From NCBI GenBank assembly GCA_021521415.1, contig JAIQDT010003839.1:229670-293669 (forward strand): DNA of 64,000 bases, given 5' to 3'. This document shows positions 1-11,100 of the stretch, piece by piece. Every line of letters starts with the position of its first letter. The stretch's first letter is position 1. This DNA is from Bidens hawaiensis (lineage: Eukaryota > Streptophyta > Magnoliopsida > Asterales > Asteraceae). The notes beneath the pieces were generated by a model. That model was not told the DNA's origin. It ran no database searches and worked only from the letters and a program-made list of their open reading frames with translations. Both the position numbers and the translations under genes were made by a program.

Positions 1-740
1 GTACGGTATGCGAGCTTTGCGTCCGTTATAGCAAGTTAGGATGGCAAATCCCTCTAACTTCCATTGAACATAGACGTGGCATGTTATAGCTTTGTTAAGG
101 ACTGTGGACCTTATACGTGTTATAGATGATAGATGCCAACTTAGATAAGGACCGTGGACCTTATACGTATTGTAAATAGGTGTCAGCATTGGAAAGGACT
201 GCGGACCTTAAACATGATCGAAATGTAATGTGGTAGCATAGGGGAGGATTGCGGACCTCGTACGTGCTATGATATAGGTTTCAGCATAGGAAAGGACTGC
301 GAACCTTATTCGTGTGTAAATGTAATGTGGTAGCATAGGGGAGGACTGCAGACCTCGTACATGCTATGATATAGGAGACAACATAGGGAAGGACGGTGGA
401 CCTTATACGTGTTGTTAATGTAAGATGGTACAGGGAAGGATCGCGAACCTTGTACGTACCATGAATGGTGAACATAGGTAAGGGCTGGGGACTTGTTACG
501 TGTTCACGACCTCGAGTATAGGTATAGACGGCGGATTATGAACATAATCTTGGTTGTCTAAGGTAAGTGTTGAGAATGAATGTATGTAAGTATGAAAGAA
601 AAGTAACATGCTAAGTATGAATATGTATCTTCGGATACGTATATGTATGTAAGTATGTGAACATATTGTATGTTGTCTGATTAACTAGAACTCACTCAGC
701 GTAGCTGACTTTTTGTATGCGCGCAGGTAAATAGGTTTAA
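1..740 (+). repeat. LTR-like region with ~55-bp degenerate tandem repeats
   Basis: From about 95 to 510 a motif of the form AAGGACTGnGGACCTTA followed by ACGTG recurs roughly eight times, spaced about 45-70 bp. It is followed near 690-730 by ACTCACTCAGCGTAGCTGAC and GCGCGCAGG. This layout resembles the downstream part of a long plant Gypsy LTR. The left end lies outside the window and no terminal motif or target-site duplication is visible, so the element is not bounded. Short open frames here are out-of-frame readings of the repeat and are not annotated. The repeat is seen directly; the LTR assignment is inference. Confidence 0.5.
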
Positions 741-1079
741 AAGAGCTAGCATGAGGAAGACACATGACATGGCTTGAACGGCTAGCATCTAAAGATGGAA
801 GAAATGATGTTTTACCTTACGGCAAGTATTTAATGTTTTGCAAGAAAATGTTGACTTAAATAATTTCGCGAAAGTTTTAATTCACTATGATATTTAGAAC
901 TGTGTTTATGGGTAAATCCAACGTCAATGTAGGGCACCCGAACTGGGGCTTTACATCTGGGCATTTGTAAAACGACGAGCGGGCCAAAAATTGAATTTTT
1001 TTAGAACTCGATTTGAAAAAGTGGGGATTAAGGTAAAAGGTCGTGGCGTGAAGATGTTGTTTCTTCCATATCGGATCAA

Positions 1080-1896
1080 TTAAGTCGATCTTGTCACTAA
1101 GATTTTTTTTACTGCCTCCCAGGTACGATACACGGATGCACACACGTACGGAAGTTCGGATCCTAAATCACCTTGGGCGATCGTGAGCAGCCTTAAAAGA
1201 GGTCCCAGCAACGAGGCAACGAGTTTACACCCGGAAATCAACTGACCATCGCTGACTATGTGATTTCGAACAAGGCAGCCCTCCGGTTGGTTGCATTTCA
1301 CACATTGAGACCATTCGGGCGAGTTTACCATGACTATGAGATTATCGAACACGAATGTGAATTGCTGTAAAGTCAAAAAGTCAGTGGAAGCACGGGTGTG
1401 GCCAACAACTACCAAATCAACTTCACTGGTTACATATCTTATCATGTTTAATACATCAACGTTACCAAAGATGAAACGTGTAACAATTTTTCCTCGGTTG
1501 GTTATGTCACATATCCATTCAAGTTCCTTAAAGTCTTGGAGATTCATGTCCACACATTCTACGACGCATGGGGTTGCCATGACATCGGGAAACATAACTT
1601 GGATGCTTTACATAACTGATTTGTACGGCTCGGCGTTGTTGATAACTACCTGAAAGACTTTATCACTTCCAACTTTTACAATCATTTTTCCGAAAGCGGA
1701 GAGTAATTGATGTTCTGAAATAGAGGCGTTGTCGAAGGACTCGAGTATACGAACGAGGCTTCACCATGAGCATGTGCTAGTATAGTAGCTTCTTTATCTT
1801 CACAAGAGGCGATGGCTCTTTCAACATCATGATGCATTTCAACAATAATCTCTCTTAAGATTGAGTATCTCAGTGCAGCACATGATGGTATTGAAG
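1080..1896 (-). pseudogene. Degenerate gene relic, weakly like the C-terminal domain of CHX-type transporters
   Basis: Two open stretches on the minus strand (about 1690-1896 and 1080-1595) lie in different frames with no convincing join. The second contains RGKIVTRFIFGNVDVLNMI and then EVDLVVVGHTRASTDF. This loosely recalls the YDLxxVGR stretch of the cytosolic C-terminal domain of plant cation/H+ exchangers. The resemblance is weak and may be chance. No membrane segments or N-terminal part are present. The upstream end is cut by the solo LTR that starts at 1902. A captured gene fragment inside an older transposon is equally possible. Confidence 0.22.
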
Positions 1897-1901
1897 ATTT
1901 G
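1897..1901. repeat. Target-site duplication ATTTG, left copy
   Basis: Matches 4312-4316 exactly and abuts the TGTGACA terminus of the solo LTR. Confidence 0.85.
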
Positions 1902-2376
1902 TGTGACATTTGTCATTTTCGGTCTAACTTGTATTTGTATTATATCAAAAACCCGACCCGTTTTGATATTTCGGATCCGTTGTTATTAATAAAATGTTGG
2001 GTTTTATGTTCGTGTATGTTACACATGTGTCGGATCAATAAAACATCTTTTTCGGTGCGTTAAGACACATCTTTATGGCTTAAAATTATTTAAAACAAAC
2101 TTAAAGGACTAATTTTGTCAAACACCTCTTATTGTTTTGTGCATTGTTTGACCATTTTAACCAATCACTTGCATGTTACCTCTTATGTGTAAACCATACT
2201 TTTTCCACTATAAAAACAAGCCTCTTGCATCCATTTTGGTTGCTCATTTTTCTCCAAATTCTCTAAAACTAAGATCCAACAATCCATTATTCAAGTTCTT
2301 ATAGTTTACTCTTCAAGGTCAAACTAATACTAATCTTTGTTTCTAACTAATTATTGTTACTTAAAGCTTGATGTTG

Positions 2377-2378
<2 letters not shown>

Positions 2379-2433
<55 letters not shown>
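2379..2433. repeat. (AT)n microsatellite
   Basis: About 27 uninterrupted AT units inside the solo LTR. Confidence 0.97.
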
Positions 2434-2436
<3 letters not shown>

Positions 2437-2606
2437 CCCTTGTTTCCTTCGGCTTTCACTTCTCCGGTCACGGTTGATTGAAGTGTTGTGCTACAAGGCA
2501 AGGCTACATGGAGGACTATTATAGTCCTTGATAAATACTTTAGTTTATGCTTTAATGTATGCTTACTAATGTTGTTTAGTTTCTAATTACTTTAGTTTAC
2601 AAATCA

Positions 2607-3000
2607 TTTTAATAAGTTATATGGTATTGGGTATGTGGCCACCATTCTCGGTTTCATCCCGAATCAAGAGCCGAACCAAAACCGAACTTTTGTTTAGATA
2701 TTTTATTGTTAACATATTGTATGTAAGACATGAGTATTATTATTTTTAAGTTTATTTTAATGAGTTCTATGGTATTGGATATGTGGCAACCATCCTCGGT
2801 TTCATTCCGAGTCAAGGACCGAACCGAAACCGAACTCTTGTTTAAACACTTTAATTTAACATGTTGTATGTAAACTTGGGTATTATTATTTCTAAGTTGT
2901 TTTAATAAAGTTCCATGGTATTGGGTATGTGGTAACCATCCTCAGTCTTATTCCGAGTCAAGGACCGAACCAAGCCCGAACTAAACCGAGTTCACTCGCT
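2607..3000 (+). repeat. Three tandem copies of a ~147-bp unit
   Basis: Units start near 2607, 2755 and 2900. Each carries ATGGTATTGGGTATGTGG, then CTCGGTTTCATTCCGA, then an AACCGAAC-rich stretch and a TATTATTATTT stretch. The period is 148 then 145 bp. The third copy is the most diverged. They lie inside the solo LTR. Confidence 0.85.
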
Positions 3001-4337
3001 TAAGACACACTAGTGTGTTTTGAGCCACCGAATCTCATATTTTCTCTAAAACTATTTTATAAACTAATTTTAAATTGTTTTCTTAAAACACTTGGTATGT
3101 TGGATCTAACTTGATCTTATAACAAGTTTGGACCGACAAAACCAAGCACTCGCTTAACGAACGTCGAGGTTCTTCTTAATAGAACTACACACTAGGTTAA
3201 GCTTCTTTTGATTTCATTGAGTTATCTCATAACATTTTGGAATCTCGGCTTCGAGCTTGTTCAATTATCAAGACTCGAACCGACAAATCCGAACACTCGT
3301 AAAATATCGTTTTGGCATCTATTTAACTTTGCAATATTGCAATTATACCCAAATATTTACTTAACAAAGGTTAAGTAAAAACTAATAAATAGAATACCGA
3401 GACCCGACTTTGAATAACTTACTTTTCAAAAATCATTATTTTAATTCCTTATGTATTTACATTTTAGCCTTCAAACTTTAATTATTTATGTTACTAGTCA
3501 AGTTATTGTACTTTAAAGCTTTTAAAAACCATCTACTAACTCAAGACCCGTTGTACTTACCCTTCCCCCGTTTTATCGCAAACCATCCTTCAATTTACTT
3601 ATTTCACGTGAGTACATTTCATCCCCCGTTTTCATTTATATATTTTTTGGGGTAGCATGCATATTTATTCAAAACAATAATGATTTAATACACTCTATCC
3701 TCAAACCACAAACTCTAGGGTGTATGATACTTAGAATACTTGCTCTATTGTGTGTTATATGTTTCATATGTTTTACGTGCACAAGTGTTTATTTTTATGT
3801 TGTTGTGGAGCCTCAATAAGTATGATCATACGCACCCCTAACTACTTTAGCCTTGTGCTAGTAATATAGGGCCTCATTATCCGAGTATGTCAGTTGCTAC
3901 CGATTAGAAAGGATCCTCATTTACTTATGATTTATATACCGCAATTGTTGCTTTTATTTATAGTCTCATATACGATTGTGGATTTCGCCTCATGTTATAT
4001 ATACTCAAAACTATGAAATTGCTCACCAACATTTCATGCTAACAAATATTATTTTATGCATTGTTACAGGTTTGATTATTGGTTGATTGGAGTTTGAAGA
4101 TACCATTTCGTTTGAGACCGTTTAGGTTATTAGAAGAATAAACAATATATTTCTAATGTTTGATGTTATTTTGTATGAACAAGTTGTGTTATTTGGTTGA
4201 TTGAATGAAATGAATGAGTTGTTTAAATATTGTCACTTTAATAGTGTCTTGTGTTCTTGGGCAATCCGTTACACCCCGGCATGTTCCGCCGCCTTTGCTC
4301 GGGGTGTGACAATTTGGGGTAAATGACTGAATCAGTT

Positions 4338-4824
4338 ACCTAAAATGGGGAGAATTGGCAGTGCTAGACTTTAAACCTTCAGCTAAAAAGGATCGTCCAA
4401 TTGCAAACCCTAATTTTCTAGATTCAGTATCCACCGCACCACCAGGATTACTACTACTATTATTAACAACCAACTCCAGGTTAACAGACTCACCAACCTT
4501 AGGGTTTGCTATGGCCGATTGTTTGATCCTCTTCTTCTTCTTTCCTTCCCGTTCTTCGTTCCTCTTCTTTCTAGTTGCTGCCTCTTCTTCGTCTTTCACT
4601 ATGATCTGTTGCATTAGCTCCCTAACCTCGGCAGTCACTTTCTTACATTTACCGATTTGTGTGTTGCCATCAACAATGTGATGTTTCATTCGTCCGATCC
4701 CGCCTCTAACGAAGAAACGTCCGCATACTTTGCACCTAAAACCAACATCAGCCTGAGTTTCAGATTTTTCTACTCTTTCAATAGAGGATCGACAGCTGGA
4801 GGAGGCTCATCGGACATCTTTAGG
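4338..4824 (-). pseudogene. hAT-type BED zinc-finger N-terminal exon, frameshifted
   Basis: Read on the minus strand, an ATG at 4824 starts MSDEPPPAVDPLLKE and then stops. A second frame, open from just downstream, encodes DVGFRCKVCGRFF and GRMKHHIVDGNTQIGKC, with a Cys-x2-Cys and later His/Cys ligands. That pattern is a BED-type zinc finger as found at the N-terminus of plant hAT transposases and their domesticated relatives. A Lys/Glu-rich basic stretch (KKRNEEREGKKKKRIKQ) follows. The frame ends near 4338 at TTTTAG|GTAACT, which looks like a splice donor. Downstream exons are not found; the solo LTR begins 20 bp away. The frame break between the ATG and the finger suggests a relic. Confidence 0.6.
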
Positions 4825-4986
4825 GTTTTTGAGAGCGATTGGTGAGAAAGGGAGAAATTAGGGTTTCTTTAGAGAGGGTGATAATGAATACGATGAGTTT
4901 GGTTATTTGGGTTGGTTTAACTTTTCTCAAATTTATTTCATCAATATAGTAAATATCCATTATTTTTCCTTTACTTAATCCATACC

Positions 4987-5831
4987 GGGTAAAATGTTAT
5001 TTTCGTTCTTGTGGTTTGACAAATAATGCGAATTTAGTTAAAAAGTTTATTTTTGCATACGGACCATCCACGTTTCCCAATTTTTTCCAATTACATCCAA
5101 ATCACTAACCCCATTAAATTTAATCTTTAAGTTAGGGGTAGACATGTCTTTTCACTCATTCATTATTATAATATTTATTTCAGTGAACTACGGTTTTCGT
5201 CATTGTGGTTTGTCCAAATATGCGGTTATAGTCTAATAGTTTCAAATTTGCAATTTTCGTCCCTATAATTTCTTTTCACTTGCAATTAAACCTAAATTCA
5301 CTAACCCCGTTAAGTCTGGTCGTTACACCCATGAGCGTGCCCTTCATGTGAGGGGCATGTTTGTCCTTTTTTTTCCTTTTTCCCCAAATACACCCTAGCC
5401 CCACGTGAGGGGCTTGTGAAATAGGACTGAGGTTTATTTGGGGAGAATAACAACAAAACTAGTCGTCACATGAGGGGCACACAAATGGGTTGACGACCAA
5501 ACTTAACGGGGTTAGTGAATTCAAATTTAATTTCAAGTGAAATGAAACTACATGGAAGAAAATCGTAAATTTGCAACTATTGGACTAAGGTAGCATATTT
5601 GGACAAACCATAGGGACGAAAATCGTAGTTCACTGAAATAAATATTATAGTAAAGAAAGAGTGAAAAGACATGTCTACCCCTGACTTAACGATTAATTTT
5701 AGCGGGGTTAGTGATTTGGATGTAATTGGCAATAATTGGAAAATGTGGATGGTTTATATGCAAAAAATAAACATTTTGGACTAAATTTGCATTATTTGCC
5801 AAACCACAAGGACAAAAATGACACTTTACTC
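4987..5831. mobile_element. Mutator-type foldback (MULE-MITE) element, 845 bp
   Basis: The two halves are long inverted repeats of each other, roughly 400 bp per arm. The outer ends are GGGTAAAATGTTATTTTCG on the left and the reverse complement of GACACTTTACTC on the right. Inner portions of the arms repeat the CGTnCTTGTGGTTTG and CACTAACCCCGTTAA motifs. The flanks are ATCCATACC (4978-4986) and ATCCATACT (5832-5840), a 9-bp duplication with one mismatch, the size typical of Mutator-like elements. There is no coding capacity. Confidence 0.8.
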
Positions 5832-5840
5832 ATCCATACT

Positions 5841-6600
5841 AGCATGGAAGCCCGTACTTCGTGACGGAGTCGTATGAGAGTGTTAGAATATAACAATGAC
5901 AATTTATTCCTTTCTTATAAACATATTTCATACCACATACATGTGTAAAATGTATGTGTAAAAGTTTCACATTTCCACCGACAATGTTAGCTCCACTGCT
6001 CTACACAATCAACAAACCAGTATAATTAATATTCCATTACTGTATCAATAATCCAAATCATGAGCAACAAATTCAGTAATCCATAAGATCTAACCAAATA
6101 CAATGTATTATAGCTTCCAGTTGTAGATGATCTCTTATATCTTATTGGACAAAATAATGCATTAAATATGGACAATATAGGTAAATTTGCTTAAAAGGAG
6201 TAAAGTAACAAAGAAACATCACAAATTTACAATGTGGTAGAAAAACTATATGAGTTAATAATAAATTTACTTAATATATCATCACGCCTTAAGCCAACAC
6301 AAATTCAGAAACTTGTATCATTTTACATGATTATGATCAAATTATGTACAAAATCTTCGATATACAAAGAACTGATGCGTTACCATTGTTACCCTACAAT
6401 TTGAAAAAAAAAACAATAAGAAAAGAAAGGACAAGTTTGTTTTGTAGGCATTGTAACACACGATCTCATTCAAATTAGGTCTCTTAATCCAGTTTCCATA
6501 TCCAAGTTCCAAGAACATTTTAAAAACATTTATGGCATGAGAAAACTGCTCTTGAGTTTTTTTTAAAGAGAGAAATAAAAGGAAAATTATAGACAGTTCA
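5841..6600. other. AT-rich intergenic stretch, nothing recognised
   Basis: No open frame of note on either strand, no repeat structure and no RNA gene seen. It starts with GCATGGAAGCCCGTACTTCGTG, a motif of a kind often seen at dispersed plant repeats, but no element ends could be placed. Confidence 0.5.
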
Positions 6601-6609
6601 AAGATGGGT

Positions 6610-6862
6610 GTTCTTGAGTTTTTTTAGGATGGAAAGGAAAGGAGTAGGAGGGTTTAAATTGATGTTTTTTTCCAATAAGTTATCCTCCCAAAAATGGGAT
6701 GATTACTAAGAATAGTTATTTCCCAATAGTTATCCTTTCCGTTCTTCTAATTTTCTTCCAACTCAAGAACACACATAATTAAAAAATTTCCTTTATTTCC
6801 CTTCCCTTTCTTATCCTTCCCTCTCCTTTCCTTTTATTTCCTTGGTTAAAAAACTCAAGAAC
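6610..6862. mobile_element. MITE-like inverted repeat, ~253 bp
   Basis: The left end GTTCTTGAGTTTTTTTAGGA is matched in reverse complement by the right end, which finishes AAAAAACTCAAGAAC. Purine-rich GGAAAGGAAAGGAGT on the left pairs with CTCTCCTTTCCTTTT on the right. A further CTCTTGAGTTTTTTTTAAAG near 6550 looks like a fragment of another copy. ATGG flanks both sides at slightly different distances, so the target-site duplication, and hence the superfamily, is uncertain. Confidence 0.6.
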
Positions 6863-6889
6863 ATGGCGTAAATCATCCATATGTCATCA

Positions 6890-7455
6890 GTCTTGTTTTT
6901 TTTTTTTTTCCCAAATTTTCGCTTCGTTTCGGTTTAAGTTTTTACGGTTTTGTTACGGCAGGATTTTTTTTGTTGTTGTTGGTTTCATTGTCGTTTTTTG
7001 GTTTTGCGTTCTTTGATTTCGTTTCGGTTAGGGTTGTATTAGATTTTTGGTTTCGGTTGGGGTTTCATTTTTTTGGCTCATTTTAGTTCGAATTTAGTTT
7101 ATTTGGTTGTTTAGGCTCAGTTTCGGTTTTCTGAATATAAAATTTGTTTTAAAGGATCTGATGGAATGAGTATGAGTTAAAGTAATCACCTAATAATTAA
7201 TAAAAAATATTCAGTTCGATCCTTAACTGATTCACAAACACCCTAGGTAGCGATGCTCTCCGCTCAATAGCATTAATTCCAAATTAATTAGCTAATAACA
7301 ACATTTTATCAGCTCCCATCCTTTTGGCATCTATCATCAGCACTACTTGTATGAAACGAAATATGTGAGTGTAGTAGGTGCATTACATCATGATCATGCA
7401 CCATCGACCATACACATGGTTGCATGAGTTAAAACTTGGAATTTAACTACTAATT

Positions 7456-7503
<48 letters not shown>

Positions 7504-8180
7504 ATGAGATGATTATTATTTTGCCAAATGCAACCCCAAATTCAATACACCAGTCAATACTCCAACCTTTAAAGCTTCCAAGACTAATTATAAAAGAATT
7601 CTAAGAAATAACAAGCTGCAAGCTAGCTTTGGTTTCAAAGTTTCAAGCTTAATATCCTCCTTTCTTTCCTCTAAAAGCTATATTACAAGTTTATATATGC
7701 TTATAAACCTCACCCCATGTAGTACGTGTCTTTAACTTGTTATTGACACATTCACCTTATATAAACTCCAACATGCTTGACAAGTACGTGCCCGGTCAGC
7801 CCGAAATTCATTTTGTCCAACAATTTTCAAAAATCATTTTGAAGACATATTTGTTGTCATGATGCTTGTTTTAATTTTTCAAAAAGCTGATTACACTTCA
7901 TGTAATAAAATTATTCATAAGTCTCAGCTATCAGATCATATAGGGTGACAAATTGAACAGATCTTGATCAAATTTTATGAAACTTCATTTTCAACAAAAA
8001 GGTATAAGAAACTATATCATATATGCTGTCATAATTCTCCAAAACTTTTCTAACCCTAAACCGAAAAATCAGTGTCAAATGTTTTAGTTACCGACTTCAT
8101 CACGATGCCAAAAACAGCACCAAACGTCCTTTTCGTTTCAAGTATTAACAACACAAAAACGCAAAACTACCTGTCAACAT
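6890..8180. other. Non-coding 3' flank of the kinase gene
   Basis: A T-rich GGTTTCGGTT-type low-complexity stretch occupies about 6900-7140 and resembles the AACCGAAAACC-rich stretch at 11590-12250 read on the other strand. An AT microsatellite lies at 7460-7501. No gene is seen. The segment just below 8181 should include the 3' UTR of the minus-strand kinase. Confidence 0.55.
7460..7501. repeat. (AT)n microsatellite
   Basis: About 21 AT units. Confidence 0.95.
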
Positions 8181-11100
8181 TTACACCTCAGGTTTCTTTC
8201 CATTTCCATCGATGGACCCTTGACCACCAGAAGAACTAGACCCTTGAACACCAGAAGAACTAGACCCTTGACCACCAGAAGAACTAGCTCCTTGACCAGG
8301 GTTAGTTGAGGGATCATATGGTCGGGAAGCCAAGTAATTAACAGCAGTGACCACATCAGCAATTGAAGGTCTCATGCCTGCTTGTTCCTGAACACACATT
8401 GCAGCTACAACTACTGCTTGATATAATACTCGTTCCGGATATTCGCCCTTTAGAGCCGGGTCTGCCATTTCCCCCCACTTCCTCTTATCTTTAAAAAACG
8501 GCCGCGCCTATTAAAAAAGGTTAAATATTAGTTTCTGTAAACATTTTTTTTTAAATTGACAAATAGTAAACATAAAAATTAATGCAATATATGAAAACAG
8601 TAAATGATGAAACTTGGTTGTTATCATTATTATTATTATTTTCAAGAAAGAGATTATCAAGGGTGTGAACATTATGCACACAATGCAGTTCTTTTTTAGT
8701 TAAGTTACAAGACATAAAAATTAATACTTGATCAAAAAACCACGCTCCTGACCCGTTTAACTACACGGGTCAAATGGGTCAAACACCGTATTTTATGATT
8801 ATGACCAAAAACATGATTAATATTGAAAAGTTGCTATATTAAATTTCGATCGTATTCGGTATTCCTCCATTTAAATAAAAATGTTCCTATCAACTTTTAA
8901 ATTATAAAAAAACATTTTTTTTATTCTAAAGAGTCAAACGTTGACTTTTATGTTAGTATTTCCTTCAAATTAGCATCTTATAACGAAAAACAGAACAAAA
9001 CTATATATAAAAAACATACCCACGCAACAAGATATTGATCTGACTCAGGTTTTGTCGTATCATGTGGTTTTCGGCCCGTAATCAGCTCTAATAACAAGAC
9101 CCCAAAGCTATATATATCCGACTTGTACGTGAGTTTACCCGTCATTGCATACTCAGGAGAACAATACCCGTAAGTCCCCATAATTTGAGTCGTAACATGA
9201 GTTTTGCCTCCAACCAGGCCCACCCTTGCCAACCCGAAATCTGATAACTTTGCATGATAACCCTCACTTAACAAAATATTTGAAGCTTTCATATCTCGAT
9301 ATATAACCGCTGGCTTCATTTTGTCGTGTAAATACTCCAGCCCTCTTGCTGCACCAGCTGCAATATTGATCCTGGTGTTCCAATCGAGCCCCTTTCTGGT
9401 TGCCCGATAACCTGGCAAAAGGGTAAAATCGTCACTTAAAAACTAAACAAAACTTTTAACAAGCACCCGTTTTAAAGACCACAAGCGTTATCATGTTTCA
9501 AAATTAGTAAACATTTTCAAATTAGTAAACATTTTCAAATTTACGCCCTGCTTGCGGTGCGCACATATAATGTATATATGTGTGAACCCTTGGGTGGGAA
9601 AAAGTAAAATTGCACTAATTTTGACGTTATTTTACTAATCACGTGAAAATAACGTTAAAAGTGGCGGAAGGTTAATCAGGCATCATGTGGTGGCGTTGAT
9701 AGCCGAAAGACAAGGGCACATGCACCAATTAGCCGGTGTCCCGATGATTGAGTGTTATGTGTCTTATGTCCAAGGCTTGATTCAAAACTACTATCGAGCC
9801 GGGGGTCTTACCGGAAGCAGCCTCTCTATCCCTATGGGATAGAGGTAAGGCTGTCTACATCTTACCCTCCTCAGACCCTACCATAGCATTGCTATTGGTG
9901 GGATATACAGAGTACGATGATGATGATTTTCAAATTTGGATCCTAGAATAACCCATTTGTGTGTTTTACTCAATAAGAACTAATATTAAAGAAGTATACA
10001 TATTTTATTGCTGTTCCAATCGAGCCGTTTCTGTGGGCCCGATGAGTAGGCAAAAGGGTAAAATTTGTCATCTTAAATAAATTATCAAAACTGTTAACAG
10101 ACATTCATTAGTGTTCCAACTGAGCCGTTTTCTGTGGGCCCGAATACCTAAGAAAAGGGTAAAATTGTCATTTTAAAAAACTCAACAAAACTTATATCAG
10201 GGCATCCATTATGTTCCAGTCGAGCCGTTTTCAGTGGGCCTGATGAGCTGGCAAAAGCGTAAAATTGCCAATTCAAAATATGTAACAAAACTTTTAAGAG
10301 ACACCCGTAAGTGTTCCAACCGAGTCGTTTTCAGTGGGCCCGATGACCTAGCAAAAGGGTAAAACCGTGCTTCTAAAAATTTAACAAAATCACATTTAGA
10401 GACTGTGATCCTTTACATATTTCAAAATTTGTGTCTTTTACTCGAAAAGAATTAATATTAAACAAACAAATATATTTTAGAGGATGAAAAAAATACCGTG
10501 TAGATGATCCTCTAACGAGCCTAAAGCCATATACTCATACACCAGCAATCTATGTTCTCTCTCAGCACAATAACCGATTAGTTTCACTAGATTTGGGTGA
10601 TCCACCCTGTTTAACGTCTTAACCTCCATGACGAATTCCCTAACTCCTTGTTCTCCGTTTGGATCTAACTGCTTAATAGCCACAATCTGTAACTAACAAA
10701 AAAAAATATATAACACGTTAACATAACGTTACAAAACAAAAAAATCAAAAATGTAACTAAGACTGATTTTCACTAACCTGACCAGAATCTTCAAATCTTC
10801 CTCTATAAACTTTGCCGAATCCGCCTTGACCCAAAATATATCTAGATCTGAAATTTTCAGTTGCGTTCACTAACTGTTCATATGTGAACGTTCGTGCTTG
10901 GTTCACACCCCTTTGTTCTTCATGGAGTACATTCTTCTCATCAGACTCGTTTGAAGCCGATGCTTTATCGACAATTTGTTTATTCTTTTCATCAGACTCG
11001 TTTGAAGCCGATGCTTGCTCAACCATTGGTGCTTTTCCTTTCTTCACTTCATTACCTTGTTCAACATTTGTTGAATCTAAATCTTTAAAAAACAACAATA

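Larger units (their letters stand above)
1902..4311 (+). mobile_element. Solo LTR (Gypsy-like), 2410 bp, with 5-bp target-site duplication ATTTG
   Basis: The element begins TGTGACATTTGTC and ends GCTCGGGGTGTGACA. It is flanked on the left (1897-1901) and right (4312-4316) by the identical pentamer ATTTG, the footprint of retroviral-type integration. No primer-binding site, coding region or second LTR follows, so this is a solo LTR left by recombination between two LTRs. A TATA-like CTATAAAAACA lies near 2210, consistent with plus orientation. The terminal CCGCCTTTGCTCGGGGTGT resembles the ends of the solo LTRs at 18561-20509 and 38066-39979, so the families are related. It contains an AT microsatellite and a 148-bp tandem repeat. 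Confidence 0.85.
9412..10496 (-). other. Kinase intron 3 (1085 bp) with SINE and exon-boundary repeats
   Basis: The donor G|GTATTT (10496) and acceptor TTTTGCCAG (9412) are clear. The intron contains a SINE and, next to exon 3, four 100-bp tandem units that copy the exon-4 boundary; both are listed separately. A short stretch around 9940-10005 is also duplicated at about 10415-10480 (TTTCAAAATTTG, TTTTACTC, AATTAATATTAAA). Confidence 0.85.
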
